Source of the DNA: Halomonas cupida
Lineage (GTDB): Bacteria > Pseudomonadota > Gammaproteobacteria > Pseudomonadales > Halomonadaceae
Length of the DNA: 64,000 nt
Assembly (NCBI RefSeq): GCF_900142755.1
Contig: NZ_FRCA01000001.1
Location: 432,888-496,887, forward strand
Direction of reading: 5' to 3'
In this document: in pieces, positions 1 through 7,308 of the stretch
Position numbering within the stretch: the stretch's first letter is position 1
Layout of the letters: each line of letters begins with the position of its first letter
Made by a program: the position numbers and the translations under genes
The notes under the pieces: generated by a model
What the model was told of the DNA's origin: nothing
What the model saw: the letters and a program-made list of their open reading frames with translations, nothing else
The model's database searches: none

Positions 1-190
1 CCTCGATAGGAATTATCGCATCGAGGTGCTGCTTGAGAGTGCCGAAGAATCGCTCGATTCTTCCATTCTGCCAGGGGCAGTGTGGCGCGATGGCCTGTAG
101 CCGAATACTGAGCCAATCCAGCGCTGTCTTGAGCATCATCGAGTTGAAGCACGTTTCATTATCGACACGTATCTGCTTGGTATTGGAGGT
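1..190 (-). pseudogene. DDE transposase / integrase-core fragment
   Basis: Reading leftwards from 190, the minus strand encodes the C-terminal half of an rve-type integrase core and runs off the left edge. The second catalytic Asp lies in a VDNE motif (161-163) and the catalytic Glu in an NGRIERFFGTLK motif (53-55), with exactly 35 residues between them, as in DD(35)E transposases. An in-frame TAA sits at 191-193, directly upstream of the preserved sequence, so the N-terminal half with the first Asp is absent or in another frame. I read it as a decayed insertion-sequence transposase, related to the IS481/IS3-like group. Whether the part beyond the edge is intact cannot be seen. Confidence 0.75.
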
Positions 191-453
191 TTACTCTTCC
201 ACGTCGGGCGAAAGCATGAAAATTTGATTTTCAGGAGTGGATTTCTGTTTTAAATGAAGCAAAGAAACGGCTGGCGTGATAGGCCATGCATTAAACTGTC
301 CCGTCCTCTTTAGCTACTCTAGCAGACCAATGTTTTCTGCTGAAAGCCTCTCCATTCTCCTCCGACGCTATGCCAAAACCTCCTACGCTGAGCTGGCAGC
401 GAAGGAGGCTCTGCATTGGAATGGCTAACGGCTGACCAAACGGTGTCGCTTGA
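191..453. other. Gene-poor stretch beside transposase fragment
   Basis: No convincing gene. A minus-strand frame of about 60 codons (291-476) has no recognisable motif. The sequence beginning near 290 (TTAAACTGTCCCGTCC) vaguely resembles the end of an IS3-type element but no matching opposite end was found. Together with the transposase fragment it suggests old mobile-element debris. Confidence 0.3.
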
Positions 454-628
454 TTATTAACCCGGCATGCTTTCATGCTGGGTTAATGGCGGCACAGGGA
501 CGTGCCGCCGTCGGCCATCAGGCCGACGCGAGACCGCACCACACCAGCAGATCCGCGCATCTGTGCCAGTGTGATGCGGACGACAATCAAATCGATCAGG
601 ATGAGCTATTTGATTGCCATGTTAATAG
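454..628. repeat. Structured dispersed repeat, copy 1
   Basis: This 175-bp stretch recurs in the same orientation at 21002-21176 with no gaps and about 11 differences, nearly all transitions. It can form four nested or consecutive stems: 457-469 with 474-486 (13 bp, one G-T pair), 509-516 with 521-528 (8 bp, perfect, ATCA loop), 534-544 with 569-579 (one mismatch), and 584-592 with 608-616 (9 bp, perfect). It lies between transposase debris and the 3' end of the symporter gene. It could be a miniature mobile element or a noncoding RNA. The open frames across it differ in their flanks and I do not regard them as genes. Confidence 0.85.
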
Positions 629-647
629 TTCCAGCCTGGGCACCGGC

Positions 648-1889
648 CTATGGACGCTCCAGTGCCTCGCTTTCGGTTTCCGGACTACTTCCCTTCGGGC
701 TTCGCTGGGTACGGGCCAGCAGCATGGCATTGGCGGTGTTGCCCATGACGTTGAGTGCGGTGCGGAAGCCGTCGGTAAAGCGGTCGACACCGGCGACTAC
801 GGCGACGCCCTCCAGTGGCAGGCCTGCGGCGGAGAGCACTGTGCTCATGGCCACCAGTCCGGCGCCGGGAACGCCCGCGGTGGAGAATGACACCAGCAGG
901 CCGGTGGCAAAGATGGTGATGACCAGCGTCAGAGTGACATCGACACCGAACAGCTGTGCCACGAACAGGGCATTGAAGCCCTGGAGGACGGCGGCACCAT
1001 CTCGTTTCAGCGCCGTGCCGAAAGGCAGGGCGAAGGCCGTCAACTGATGTGGGGCACCGTAGGCTCGGGCATTCTCCAGTGCAATGGGCAGGGTGGCGTT
1101 GGAGCTCGCGGTACCCAGGGCGAAGCTGAGTGACTCACCGAAGTGTCTCAGGTAGGCACCGGGGCGTGCGCCGGCCAGCGCCATCAGCGCCAGGTAGAAC
1201 AGGGCCATGGCGGCGATGGCCAGTAACAGCCCGACCACATAGAGTCCGAGCTTGACCATCAACTCCAGTCCCTGGGTGGCCACCACAGAGGCAATCAAGG
1301 CGAAGACACCGATCGGTGCCAGCTTTAGTACCATGGCCAGAATCTTGAGTGTGATGTCGTAGCCGCTTTCCAGCACCTTGATGAAGGGTTGGCTCTGCTC
1401 GGGGAGCTGGCGCGCGGCGATACCCACCAGGGCGGCGGCGATGATGATCTGCAACAGGTTGGCATCGGCCAGGGCCTCGAAGGGGTTCCTCGGCACCAGG
1501 CTGACCAGCCATTGGGTCAGCGGCATCGGCTCGGCGGCCTGGACGTTGGCCTGTCCCACCTCACCGATCCCGGTTCCCGGTGTCAACCAGGCTGCCACCG
1601 CCATGCCGATGGCGAGCGCCACACCACTGGTGACGATGTACAGGCCCAGCAGCTTTCCGGCATAACGACCAACATGCCCGCCACGTTCCACCTGGGTGAA
1701 GCTAAGCACCAGGGCGCAGAACACCATCGGCACCACAATGAACTGCAGCAGGCGCAGAAATACCTGACCCAACGGTGTCAGTAGCTGCTGGTCGAGTGGT
1801 GCTGCCCACTGAGGTACCAGCAGGTTGATGGCGCCGCCGGCAATGACGCCCAGTATCAATGCCAGCAGTATCTGGCGAGTGTGAGCCAT
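648..1889 (-). CDS. Dicarboxylate/amino acid:cation (Na+ or H+) symporter, DAACS family
   Basis: Inner-membrane secondary transporter of the GltP/DctA family, predicted to take up C4-dicarboxylates or acidic amino acids with Na+ or H+. The 413-residue product is almost entirely hydrophobic helices. It carries the serine-rich hairpin (SSNATLP, 262-268), the second hairpin GVPGAG (339-344) and the last-helix motif DRFTDGFRTALNVMGN (369-384). The final Asp of the usual NxxGD is Asn here, so the ion or substrate site may deviate from GltP. The start at 1889 is chosen because GGGAGG precedes it by a normal spacing; a longer in-frame start at 1991 lacks this. Substrate is not determinable from sequence alone. 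Confidence 0.85.
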   Translation of the reverse strand: MAHTRQILLALILGVIAGGAINLLVPQWAAPLDQQLLTPLGQVFLRLLQFIVVPMVFCALVLSFTQVERGGHVGRYAGKLLGLYIVTSGVALAIGMAVAAWLTPGTGIGEVGQANVQAAEPMPLTQWLVSLVPRNPFEALADANLLQIIIAAALVGIAARQLPEQSQPFIKVLESGYDITLKILAMVLKLAPIGVFALIASVVATQGLELMVKLGLYVVGLLLAIAAMALFYLALMALAGARPGAYLRHFGESLSFALGTASSNATLPIALENARAYGAPHQLTAFALPFGTALKRDGAAVLQGFNALFVAQLFGVDVTLTLVITIFATGLLVSFSTAGVPGAGLVAMSTVLSAAGLPLEGVAVVAGVDRFTDGFRTALNVMGNTANAMLLARTQRSPKGSSPETESEALERP

Positions 1890-2261
1890 GGTGCCTCCCG
1901 AGGCGGTTGTGTGCAGAGAAGGGCCGACCTGTCGCAACGGTGGCTGGCGGTACCGCGGTTGTCCGAGGGTCGGAGGCTGCAGAGTTTTCAAGGTGGCACA
2001 CTATTGTGGCCGCTATGGAATATCTCAAGTGATACTTTATTCCATATGGTTATGCTGATGTTCTTCTAGAACAGGATTCCTGAAAATCAGCGCTCCTGGA
2101 GCATAGGGCTCCTGTAAAGCCAGTGCTCTTGCGGGGAAGGGGAAGGCAAATGCAAGTGGGATTCGGTAGGAGGGAGAAGTGGAGGTGACGCTGAGGCGAG
2201 GATGACAAGGGCACGAACCAGGCGCGAGGCCTGGTCCGTGGGGTAGTCATGTCGAAAAGGG
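1890..2261. other. Upstream region of the symporter gene with a dyad and a hairpin
   Basis: No gene seen. An 8-bp inverted repeat, ATGGAATA at 2015-2022 and TATTCCAT at 2038-2045, lies about 130 bp upstream of the symporter start and could be an operator. A 7-bp hairpin (2217-2223 with 2229-2235) lies just past the ETF-QO stop codon and may end that transcript, although no T run follows it on the minus strand. Confidence 0.4.
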
Positions 2262-3941
2262 TTACATATTCGGGTAGTTGGGGCCGCCGCCACCCTCTGG
2301 AGCCACCCAGGTAATGTTCTGCGCGGGGTCCTTGATGTCACAGGTCTTGCAGTGCACGCAGTTCTGGAAGTTGATCTGGAAGCACGGCTTGCCCTGGTCA
2401 TCCTCGACCACCTCATACACTCCGGCTGGACAGTAACGCTGGGCCGGTTCGGCGAAGGTCGGCAGGTTGTCGCGAATCGGCAGCTCTGGATCGGCCAGCT
2501 TGAGATGGCACGGCTGGTCTTCCTCGTGGTTGGTATTCGACAGGAAGACCGAGGACGGCTTGTCGAAGGATAGCTTGCCATCGGGCTTCGGGTAATCGAT
2601 GGGGCTGAACTGGTCGGCAGCCTGCAGCGCTGCATGATCCGGCGTGGTGTCGTGGATATTGGGCAGCTTGTTGCCCAACAGCTGGTGGGCAAAATTCCAG
2701 GCGCCCCCCATCACGGTGCCGTACTTGTGGATCGCCGGGCCGAAGCTGGCGGTTTCCTTGAGCTCCTTGTAAGCCCAACTGGACTCCCAGGCGGTGGTGA
2801 ACGCGGTCAGTTCCTTGCCGCCTTCGTTTTCGGCTGCCTGGTCGCCCAGTGCGGTGAACACGGTTTCCGCGGCCACCAGACCGGACTTCATGGCGGTGTG
2901 GATGCCCTTGATCTTGGCAAAGTTCAGGGTGCCGGCATCACAGCCGATCAACAGGCCGCCGGGGAAGGTCATCTTCGGCAGGCAGTTGAGGCCGCCCTTG
3001 GTGATGGCCCGCGCGCCATAGGCAACGCGCTTGCCGCCCTCGAGATACTGCTTGAGTACCGGGTGGTGCTTCATGCGCTGGAATTCATCGAAGGGCGACA
3101 GGTACGGGTTCCGGTAGCCCAGGTCCATGATCAGGCCGACCACCACCTGCTGATTCTCGGCATGGTAGAGGAACCACCCGCCATGCGCCCCACTGGCCTC
3201 CAGCGGCCAGCCGGAGCCATGCAGAATCAGGCCGGGCTGGTGGTGTTCGGCAGGCACGTCCCACAGCTCCTTCAGGCCGATGCCATAGTGCTGGGGATCC
3301 TTGCCCTCATCGAGGCTGTATTCCTTGATCAGGCGCTTGCCGATATGGCCACGAGAGCCTTCGGCGAACAGGGTGTACTTCGCGCGCAGCTCCATGCCCG
3401 GCATATGCCCGCTCTTGGGGCTGCCATCAGCAGCGACGCCCATATCGCCGATCAGAATTCCGCGCACCACGCCATCTTCGATGATGGCTTCCTGGGCGGC
3501 AAAGCCGGGGAATATCTCGACCCCCAACCCTTCGGCCTGTTCGGCCAGCCAGCGGCACAGGTTGCCTGCGGAGATCACGTAGCGAGTGATGTCGCCGCCG
3601 GTGTTGTGCATGGATTTCGGCACCAGGGCGTTGGGCAGCTTCTGGGCTTTGTCGTTGTCCTTGAGCAGATACAACTCGTCACGTAGGGCAGGTGTGGTCA
3701 AGGGTGCGCCGCGCTCCTCCCAGTCGGGGAACAGCTCGAACAGCGCACGGGGCTCGAGAATGGCACCGGAAAGAATATGCGCGCCGACTTCGGAGCCCTT
3801 TTCCACCACACAGACGGTGAGTTCCTGTTCGGCTTCATTGGCCTGCTGCATCAGGCGGCAGGCGGCAGCCAGTCCAGAGGGGCCTGCACCAACGATGACA
3901 ACATCGAATTCCATGGTGTCGCGTTCTATTTGTTCTGTCAT
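2262..3941 (-). CDS. etfD: Electron transfer flavoprotein-ubiquinone oxidoreductase (ETF-QO)
   Basis: Membrane-associated FAD and [4Fe-4S] enzyme that passes electrons from reduced ETF to ubiquinone, linking beta-oxidation and amino-acid dehydrogenases to respiration. The 559-residue product matches the family length. It has the N-terminal Rossmann motif GAGPSGL (18-24) and a C-terminal cluster-binding set C504, C528, C531 and C534 with the C-x24-C-x2-C-x2-C spacing known from mammalian ETF-QO. The start is supported by AAGGAGGAG upstream. It is divergent from etfB and etfA, its electron donor, with a shared 334-bp control region carrying a PsrA-like site, so all three genes are probably co-regulated. 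Confidence 0.95.
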   Translation of the reverse strand: MTEQIERDTMEFDVVIVGAGPSGLAAACRLMQQANEAEQELTVCVVEKGSEVGAHILSGAILEPRALFELFPDWEERGAPLTTPALRDELYLLKDNDKAQKLPNALVPKSMHNTGGDITRYVISAGNLCRWLAEQAEGLGVEIFPGFAAQEAIIEDGVVRGILIGDMGVAADGSPKSGHMPGMELRAKYTLFAEGSRGHIGKRLIKEYSLDEGKDPQHYGIGLKELWDVPAEHHQPGLILHGSGWPLEASGAHGGWFLYHAENQQVVVGLIMDLGYRNPYLSPFDEFQRMKHHPVLKQYLEGGKRVAYGARAITKGGLNCLPKMTFPGGLLIGCDAGTLNFAKIKGIHTAMKSGLVAAETVFTALGDQAAENEGGKELTAFTTAWESSWAYKELKETASFGPAIHKYGTVMGGAWNFAHQLLGNKLPNIHDTTPDHAALQAADQFSPIDYPKPDGKLSFDKPSSVFLSNTNHEEDQPCHLKLADPELPIRDNLPTFAEPAQRYCPAGVYEVVEDDQGKPCFQINFQNCVHCKTCDIKDPAQNITWVAPEGGGGPNYPNM

Positions 3942-4007
3942 CGAGAGCTTCTCCTCCTTTGGGGGGACGTTACCGGCCGGTCCGTACCACTAACGTCGAA
4001 CGATTTT

Positions 4008-4021
4008 AAACGGTCGTTTGC
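4008..4021. promoter_or_regulatory. PsrA-like operator between ETF-QO and etfBA
   Basis: AAAC-N4-GTTTGC occurs at 4008-4021 in the divergent control region (3942-4275). It fits the published Pseudomonas PsrA consensus (G/C)AAAC-N2-4-GTTT(G/C) except for the first base. PsrA is a TetR-family fatty-acid-responsive regulator known to control beta-oxidation genes. The perfect inner dyad AAACG-GT-CGTTT supports a TetR-type site. The rest of the 334-bp region shows no gene and no clear -35/-10 pair. Confidence 0.5.
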
Positions 4022-4275
4022 TTCTAGGTATGTCCCATGATAGGCATAATAGCGTTGCTGGGTCACCCTTGCGATGGGTGGCCATGCATGAACATCTAAG
4101 GTCATAGCGGATTGTTCCACATCAATAGCTGAACGCAGCGACCGGCTCTGGAATAATTTCGCAGGCTCATTTTCCTGCAGGTCGCGTTGGCGACCAGGCT
4201 CAGAGACACTGCTGTGCGGCACCTGCCGTTGTGTTCTTTCATCCAGGGTTCCGGGGTGAACCAAGCGAGGACAAT

Positions 4276-5040
4276 ATGAAGGTACTCGTCGCGGTTAAAC
4301 GCGTCATCGACTACAACGTCAAGATCCGGGTCAAGCCCGATAACTCCGACGTCGATCTCACCAACGTCAAGATGGCCATGAATCCCTTCTGCGAGATTGC
4401 CGTGGAAGAAGCGGTGCGCCTCAAGGAAAAGGGCGTGGCCACGGAAGTGGTCGCCGTCACCGTGGGTCCCAAGGCCGCCCAGGAGCAACTGCGTACCGCG
4501 CTGGCGCTGGGTGCCGATCGCGCCATTCACGTCGAGACCGATGAGCGTGTCGAGTCTCTCGGTGCCGCCAAGGCACTGGCAAAGGTGGTGGAGCAGGAAC
4601 GCCCGCAACTGGTCATCCTCGGTAAGCAGGCTATCGATAGCGACAACAACCAGGTCGGCCAGATGCTCGCCGCCCTGACGGGGATGCCCCAGGCAACCTT
4701 CGCCTCGGAGGTCGTGGTTGATGGTAATGGTAGCGAGGGCGACAAGCTCAAGGTAACCCGCGAGATCGACGGCGGTCTGCAGACCATCGAGCTGGCTCTG
4801 CCGGCGGTGGTGACCACCGACCTGCGTCTCAATGAGCCGCGCTACGCCAAGCTGCCGGACATCATGAAGGCCAAGAAGAAGCCGCTGGACGTCGTTACCC
4901 CGGCGGATCTGGGCATCGAAGTGGCCTCTCGTGTCAAGCTGCTCAAGGTCGAGCCGCCCGCCGAGCGTCAGGGTGGCGTCAAGGTCGGCTCGGTGGATGA
5001 GCTGGTCGACAAGCTGAAGAATGAAGCCAAGGTAATCTGA
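4276..5040 (+). CDS. etfB: Electron transfer flavoprotein beta subunit
   Basis: Beta subunit of the soluble FAD/AMP heterodimer that collects electrons from acyl-CoA and other dehydrogenases and hands them to ETF-QO. The 254-residue product starts [20 protein letters not shown], the typical EtfB N-terminus, and contains the conserved segment around [20 protein letters not shown] and the following [21 protein letters not shown] recognition-loop region. The ATG at 4276 is preferred over an in-frame ATG at 4231 because homology begins there. It is followed 14 bp later by etfA, clearly one transcript. Confidence 0.95.
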   Translation: MKVLVAVKRVIDYNVKIRVKPDNSDVDLTNVKMAMNPFCEIAVEEAVRLKEKGVATEVVAVTVGPKAAQEQLRTALALGADRAIHVETDERVESLGAAKALAKVVEQERPQLVILGKQAIDSDNNQVGQMLAALTGMPQATFASEVVVDGNGSEGDKLKVTREIDGGLQTIELALPAVVTTDLRLNEPRYAKLPDIMKAKKKPLDVVTPADLGIEVASRVKLLKVEPPAERQGGVKVGSVDELVDKLKNEAKVI

Positions 5041-5054
5041 GAGGAGATGATCTG

Positions 5055-5981
5055 ATGAGTGTACTGGTTCTGGCAGAACATCATGACGGTCTGCTCGCGG
5101 ATGCCACGGCCCATGTAGTGGCAGCGGCTCAGGCCATTGGTGGCGATATCGATGTGCTGGTCGCGGGCCAGGATGTTGGCGCCATCGCCGAAGCGGCGGC
5201 GAAGCTGGATGGAGTAGGCCGCGTCCGCGTCGCCGACAGCGCGACGTTCGCCCATCAACTGGCCGAGCCGCTGGCCGACCTGCTCAAGGCGCTGGCCGAC
5301 GACTACAGCCATGTGCTGGCCGCCGCCTCGACCACCGGCAAGAACGTGCTGCCGCGTCTGGCCGCGCTCAGCGATGTTGCGCAGATCTCCGAGATCATTG
5401 CAGTGGAGAGTGCTGATACCTTCAAGCGTCCGATCTACGCCGGCAACGCCATTGCCACGGTGCAGAGTGAAGACTCGCTCAAGGTCATTACCGTACGTGC
5501 CACAGCGTTCGATGCGGTTGGCCAGGGCGGTTCCGCCAGCGTCGTACCGGTCGAGGCGGACGTCAGCAACACGCTGTCGAGCTTTGTCGGTGAAGAGCTG
5601 GCGCAGAGCGATCGCCCCGAACTGGGTGCCGCACGAGTGGTGATCTCCGGTGGCCGTGGCATGGGCAACGGTGAGAACTTCAAGCTGCTGGAAGGTATCG
5701 CCGACAAGCTCGGGGCCGCCATTGGCGCCTCACGGGCGGCAGTGGATGCCGGCTTCGTGCCCAACGATATGCAGGTTGGTCAGACCGGCAAGATCGTGGC
5801 TCCCGAGCTGTATATCGCCGTGGGCATCAGTGGTGCCATTCAGCACCTGGCGGGCATGAAGGACTCGAAGGTGATCGTGGCGATCAACAAGGACGAGGAG
5901 GCGCCGATCTTCCAGGTCGCGGACTATGGTCTGGTCGCCGACCTGTTCGAGGCCGTACCGGAGTTGGACAGCAAGCTGTAA
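5055..5981 (+). CDS. etfA: Electron transfer flavoprotein alpha subunit
   Basis: Alpha subunit of ETF, carrying the FAD domain. The 308-residue product has the C-terminal FAD-binding set: GGRGMGNGENF (199-209), SRAAVDAG (near 226), QVGQTGK (240-246), GISGAIQH (257-264) and AINKD (near 279). AGGAG lies just upstream of the ATG at 5055. Second gene of the etfBA operon; a heptamer array and then a strong terminator follow immediately after the stop. Confidence 0.96.
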   Translation: MSVLVLAEHHDGLLADATAHVVAAAQAIGGDIDVLVAGQDVGAIAEAAAKLDGVGRVRVADSATFAHQLAEPLADLLKALADDYSHVLAAASTTGKNVLPRLAALSDVAQISEIIAVESADTFKRPIYAGNAIATVQSEDSLKVITVRATAFDAVGQGGSASVVPVEADVSNTLSSFVGEELAQSDRPELGAARVVISGGRGMGNGENFKLLEGIADKLGAAIGASRAAVDAGFVPNDMQVGQTGKIVAPELYIAVGISGAIQHLAGMKDSKVIVAINKDEEAPIFQVADYGLVADLFEAVPELDSKL

Positions 5982-5982
5982 A

Positions 5983-6017
5983 CGAGCTTCGAGCTTCGAG
6001 CTTCGAGCTTCGAGCTT
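5983..6017. repeat. Five tandem CGAGCTT heptamers
   Basis: Five perfect head-to-tail copies of CGAGCTT start one base after the etfA stop codon and precede the terminator. A closely related array of ten ACGAGCT heptamers lies at 12821-12890. The array is intergenic and would be transcribed as the 3' untranslated region of etfBA. Confidence 0.95.
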
Positions 6018-6030
6018 GTGCTGTTTCGAT

Positions 6031-6075
6031 CAACGCCCCTGCCGGGTAGCAAGCCGGCAGGGGCGTTGCTTTTCC
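6031..6075 (+). terminator. Strong intrinsic terminator of etfBA
   Basis: A perfect 15-bp GC-rich stem (6031-6045 with 6054-6068) has an 8-nt loop and is followed by CTTTTCC. It should end etfBA transcription. Confidence 0.9.
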
Positions 6076-6076
6076 T

Positions 6077-6148
6077 GGAGAGCTTTTTCAGAAGAGTTTC
6101 TTCAGGAGAGCTTTTCTGAGAGAGCTTTTGTGAAAGAGCGCTTGTTTT
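6077..6148. repeat. Degenerate 14-15 bp tandem repeats
   Basis: About five imperfect copies of a GGAGAGCTTTTCTGA-like unit run in tandem (units near 6077, 6091, 6105, 6120 and 6134). They lie between the etfA terminator and the control region of the TonB cluster. No coding role is apparent. Confidence 0.6.
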
Positions 6149-6180
6149 ATGGGCGGGGGACGACGCTCGGTATCCATATG

Positions 6181-6213
6181 GTCATTGATAATAATTCGTG
6201 TTTAGGGTAGTGT
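6181..6213 (+). promoter_or_regulatory. Promoter with overlapping Fur-like box before the TonB cluster
   Basis: TTGATA (6185-6190) and TAGTGT (6208-6213) are separated by 17 bp. Overlapping the -35 is TGATAAT-A-ATT (6186-6196), a perfect left half and partial right half of the 7-1-7 Fur motif. Iron repression would fit the TonB-energising operon downstream. The rest of 6214-6336 is an untranslated leader with nothing notable. Confidence 0.45.
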
Positions 6214-6336
6214 TTCGGCCATTTCGTTGCGCCGCTAACTAGCCAATCCATCGGCTGTGTGAAGCAACCCACCGGTTCGGTGATATGGGCTAATGGTCTT
6301 TGGGGCGGCGCCTGATGGCATTCTGGAGAGCTTTGA

Positions 6337-7308
6337 ATGGCGATGTATCGGGGATATCGCGTCGGCACTGCGGGGGCTGTATCGGCCCTGACACGCTCGG
6401 CGTCGGCAGTAGGTGTGTTCGCGGTGGGCCTGACCCTGTCCACCTCGGCCCTGGCCCAGAGCGAACTGGAGCAGGAAGCCCTCGCGGCGCAGCAGGCCCA
6501 GGCGGAGTTGCAGGCGAAGATCGATGCCGCGGACGAGAGCGTGCGTGAACGCATCGAGCAACTGCGTCAGGCCGAGCAGACGTCTCGTCGACTGACGACC
6601 TACAACGACGCGCTGGCCCCTCAGGTCGAGGAGCTCGAGACAACTCTGGCCGAGCGTGAGGCCGGAGTCTCGACCTTGACCGAAACACGAGAGGCGCTGC
6701 CGGGCCTGCTCGCCGACATGACCGAGCGCCTCGGTCGGTGGGTCGAGCAGGATATCCCCTTCCTCAAGGAGGAGCGCCTGTCCAGAGTGGCCGCGCTGGA
6801 GTCGCAGCTGTCCAGCGCCAGGCTCAGCAACAGCGAGAAGCTGGAGCATGTGTTGGGCGCCTGGCGTGTCGAGCTGGGTTACGGACGTGAACTGGATGCC
6901 TGGCGTGGAACTTTAACCGAGACCGGTTCGGGGACAGGAACCAGTTCAGAGACAGAGACCAGTTCGGGCGAAGTGAGCGACGCCGAGCAGGCTGGCGCGA
7001 CACGTGAAGTGGACTATCTGCGCCTGGGCCGGGTCGGGTGGTATTACCTGACCCCCGATGGTCAGCAGGGAGCGGTGTGGAAGGCCGCCGAGCAGCAGTG
7101 GCAGCCGCTGTCTGCGGAGCAGCGTGACGAGGTGGCGAAAGGCCTGAGCATCGTACGCGACCAGCGAGCCCCTGAGCTGTTGAACCTGCCATTGTCCCAG
7201 CCTCGGCAGGCTCAATCTCAAGTTCGGTCTCAAGTTCAGTCTCAAGCCCAGTCCCAGTCTCAAGTCCAGACCCAGCAGGAAGCTCAGTCCGAGGAGAGCC
7301 ACTCATGA
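6337..7308 (+). CDS. DUF3450 family periplasmic coiled-coil protein
   Basis: The 323-residue product has a Sec signal peptide ending near ALAQ (about residue 41) and a long Glu/Gln/Leu-rich coiled coil (about 42-200). A conserved patch around RLGRVGWYYLTPDGQQGAVW follows, and the tail is rich in Gln and Ser. DUF3450 proteins are typically the first gene of TonB2-type clusters, as here, and are thought to help the periplasmic part of the energising complex; the molecular role is not established. The ATG at 6337 follows GGAGAG with good spacing. It overlaps the next gene by 4 bp, indicating translational coupling. Confidence 0.85.
   Translation: MAMYRGYRVGTAGAVSALTRSASAVGVFAVGLTLSTSALAQSELEQEALAAQQAQAELQAKIDAADESVRERIEQLRQAEQTSRRLTTYNDALAPQVEELETTLAEREAGVSTLTETREALPGLLADMTERLGRWVEQDIPFLKEERLSRVAALESQLSSARLSNSEKLEHVLGAWRVELGYGRELDAWRGTLTETGSGTGTSSETETSSGEVSDAEQAGATREVDYLRLGRVGWYYLTPDGQQGAVWKAAEQQWQPLSAEQRDEVAKGLSIVRDQRAPELLNLPLSQPRQAQSQVRSQVQSQAQSQSQVQTQQEAQSEESHS

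Noticed and set aside
450..890. Open frames across the structured repeat, also seen at 20974-21279 with matching protein stretches
   Set aside because: The shared peptide comes from the DNA repeat itself; flanks differ, third-position patterns are not coding-like, and part overlaps the symporter gene.
2634..3686. Long plus-strand open frame of about 350 codons
   Set aside because: It lies antisense inside the ETF-QO gene, a common artefact of GC-rich codon usage; no motif or ribosome site.
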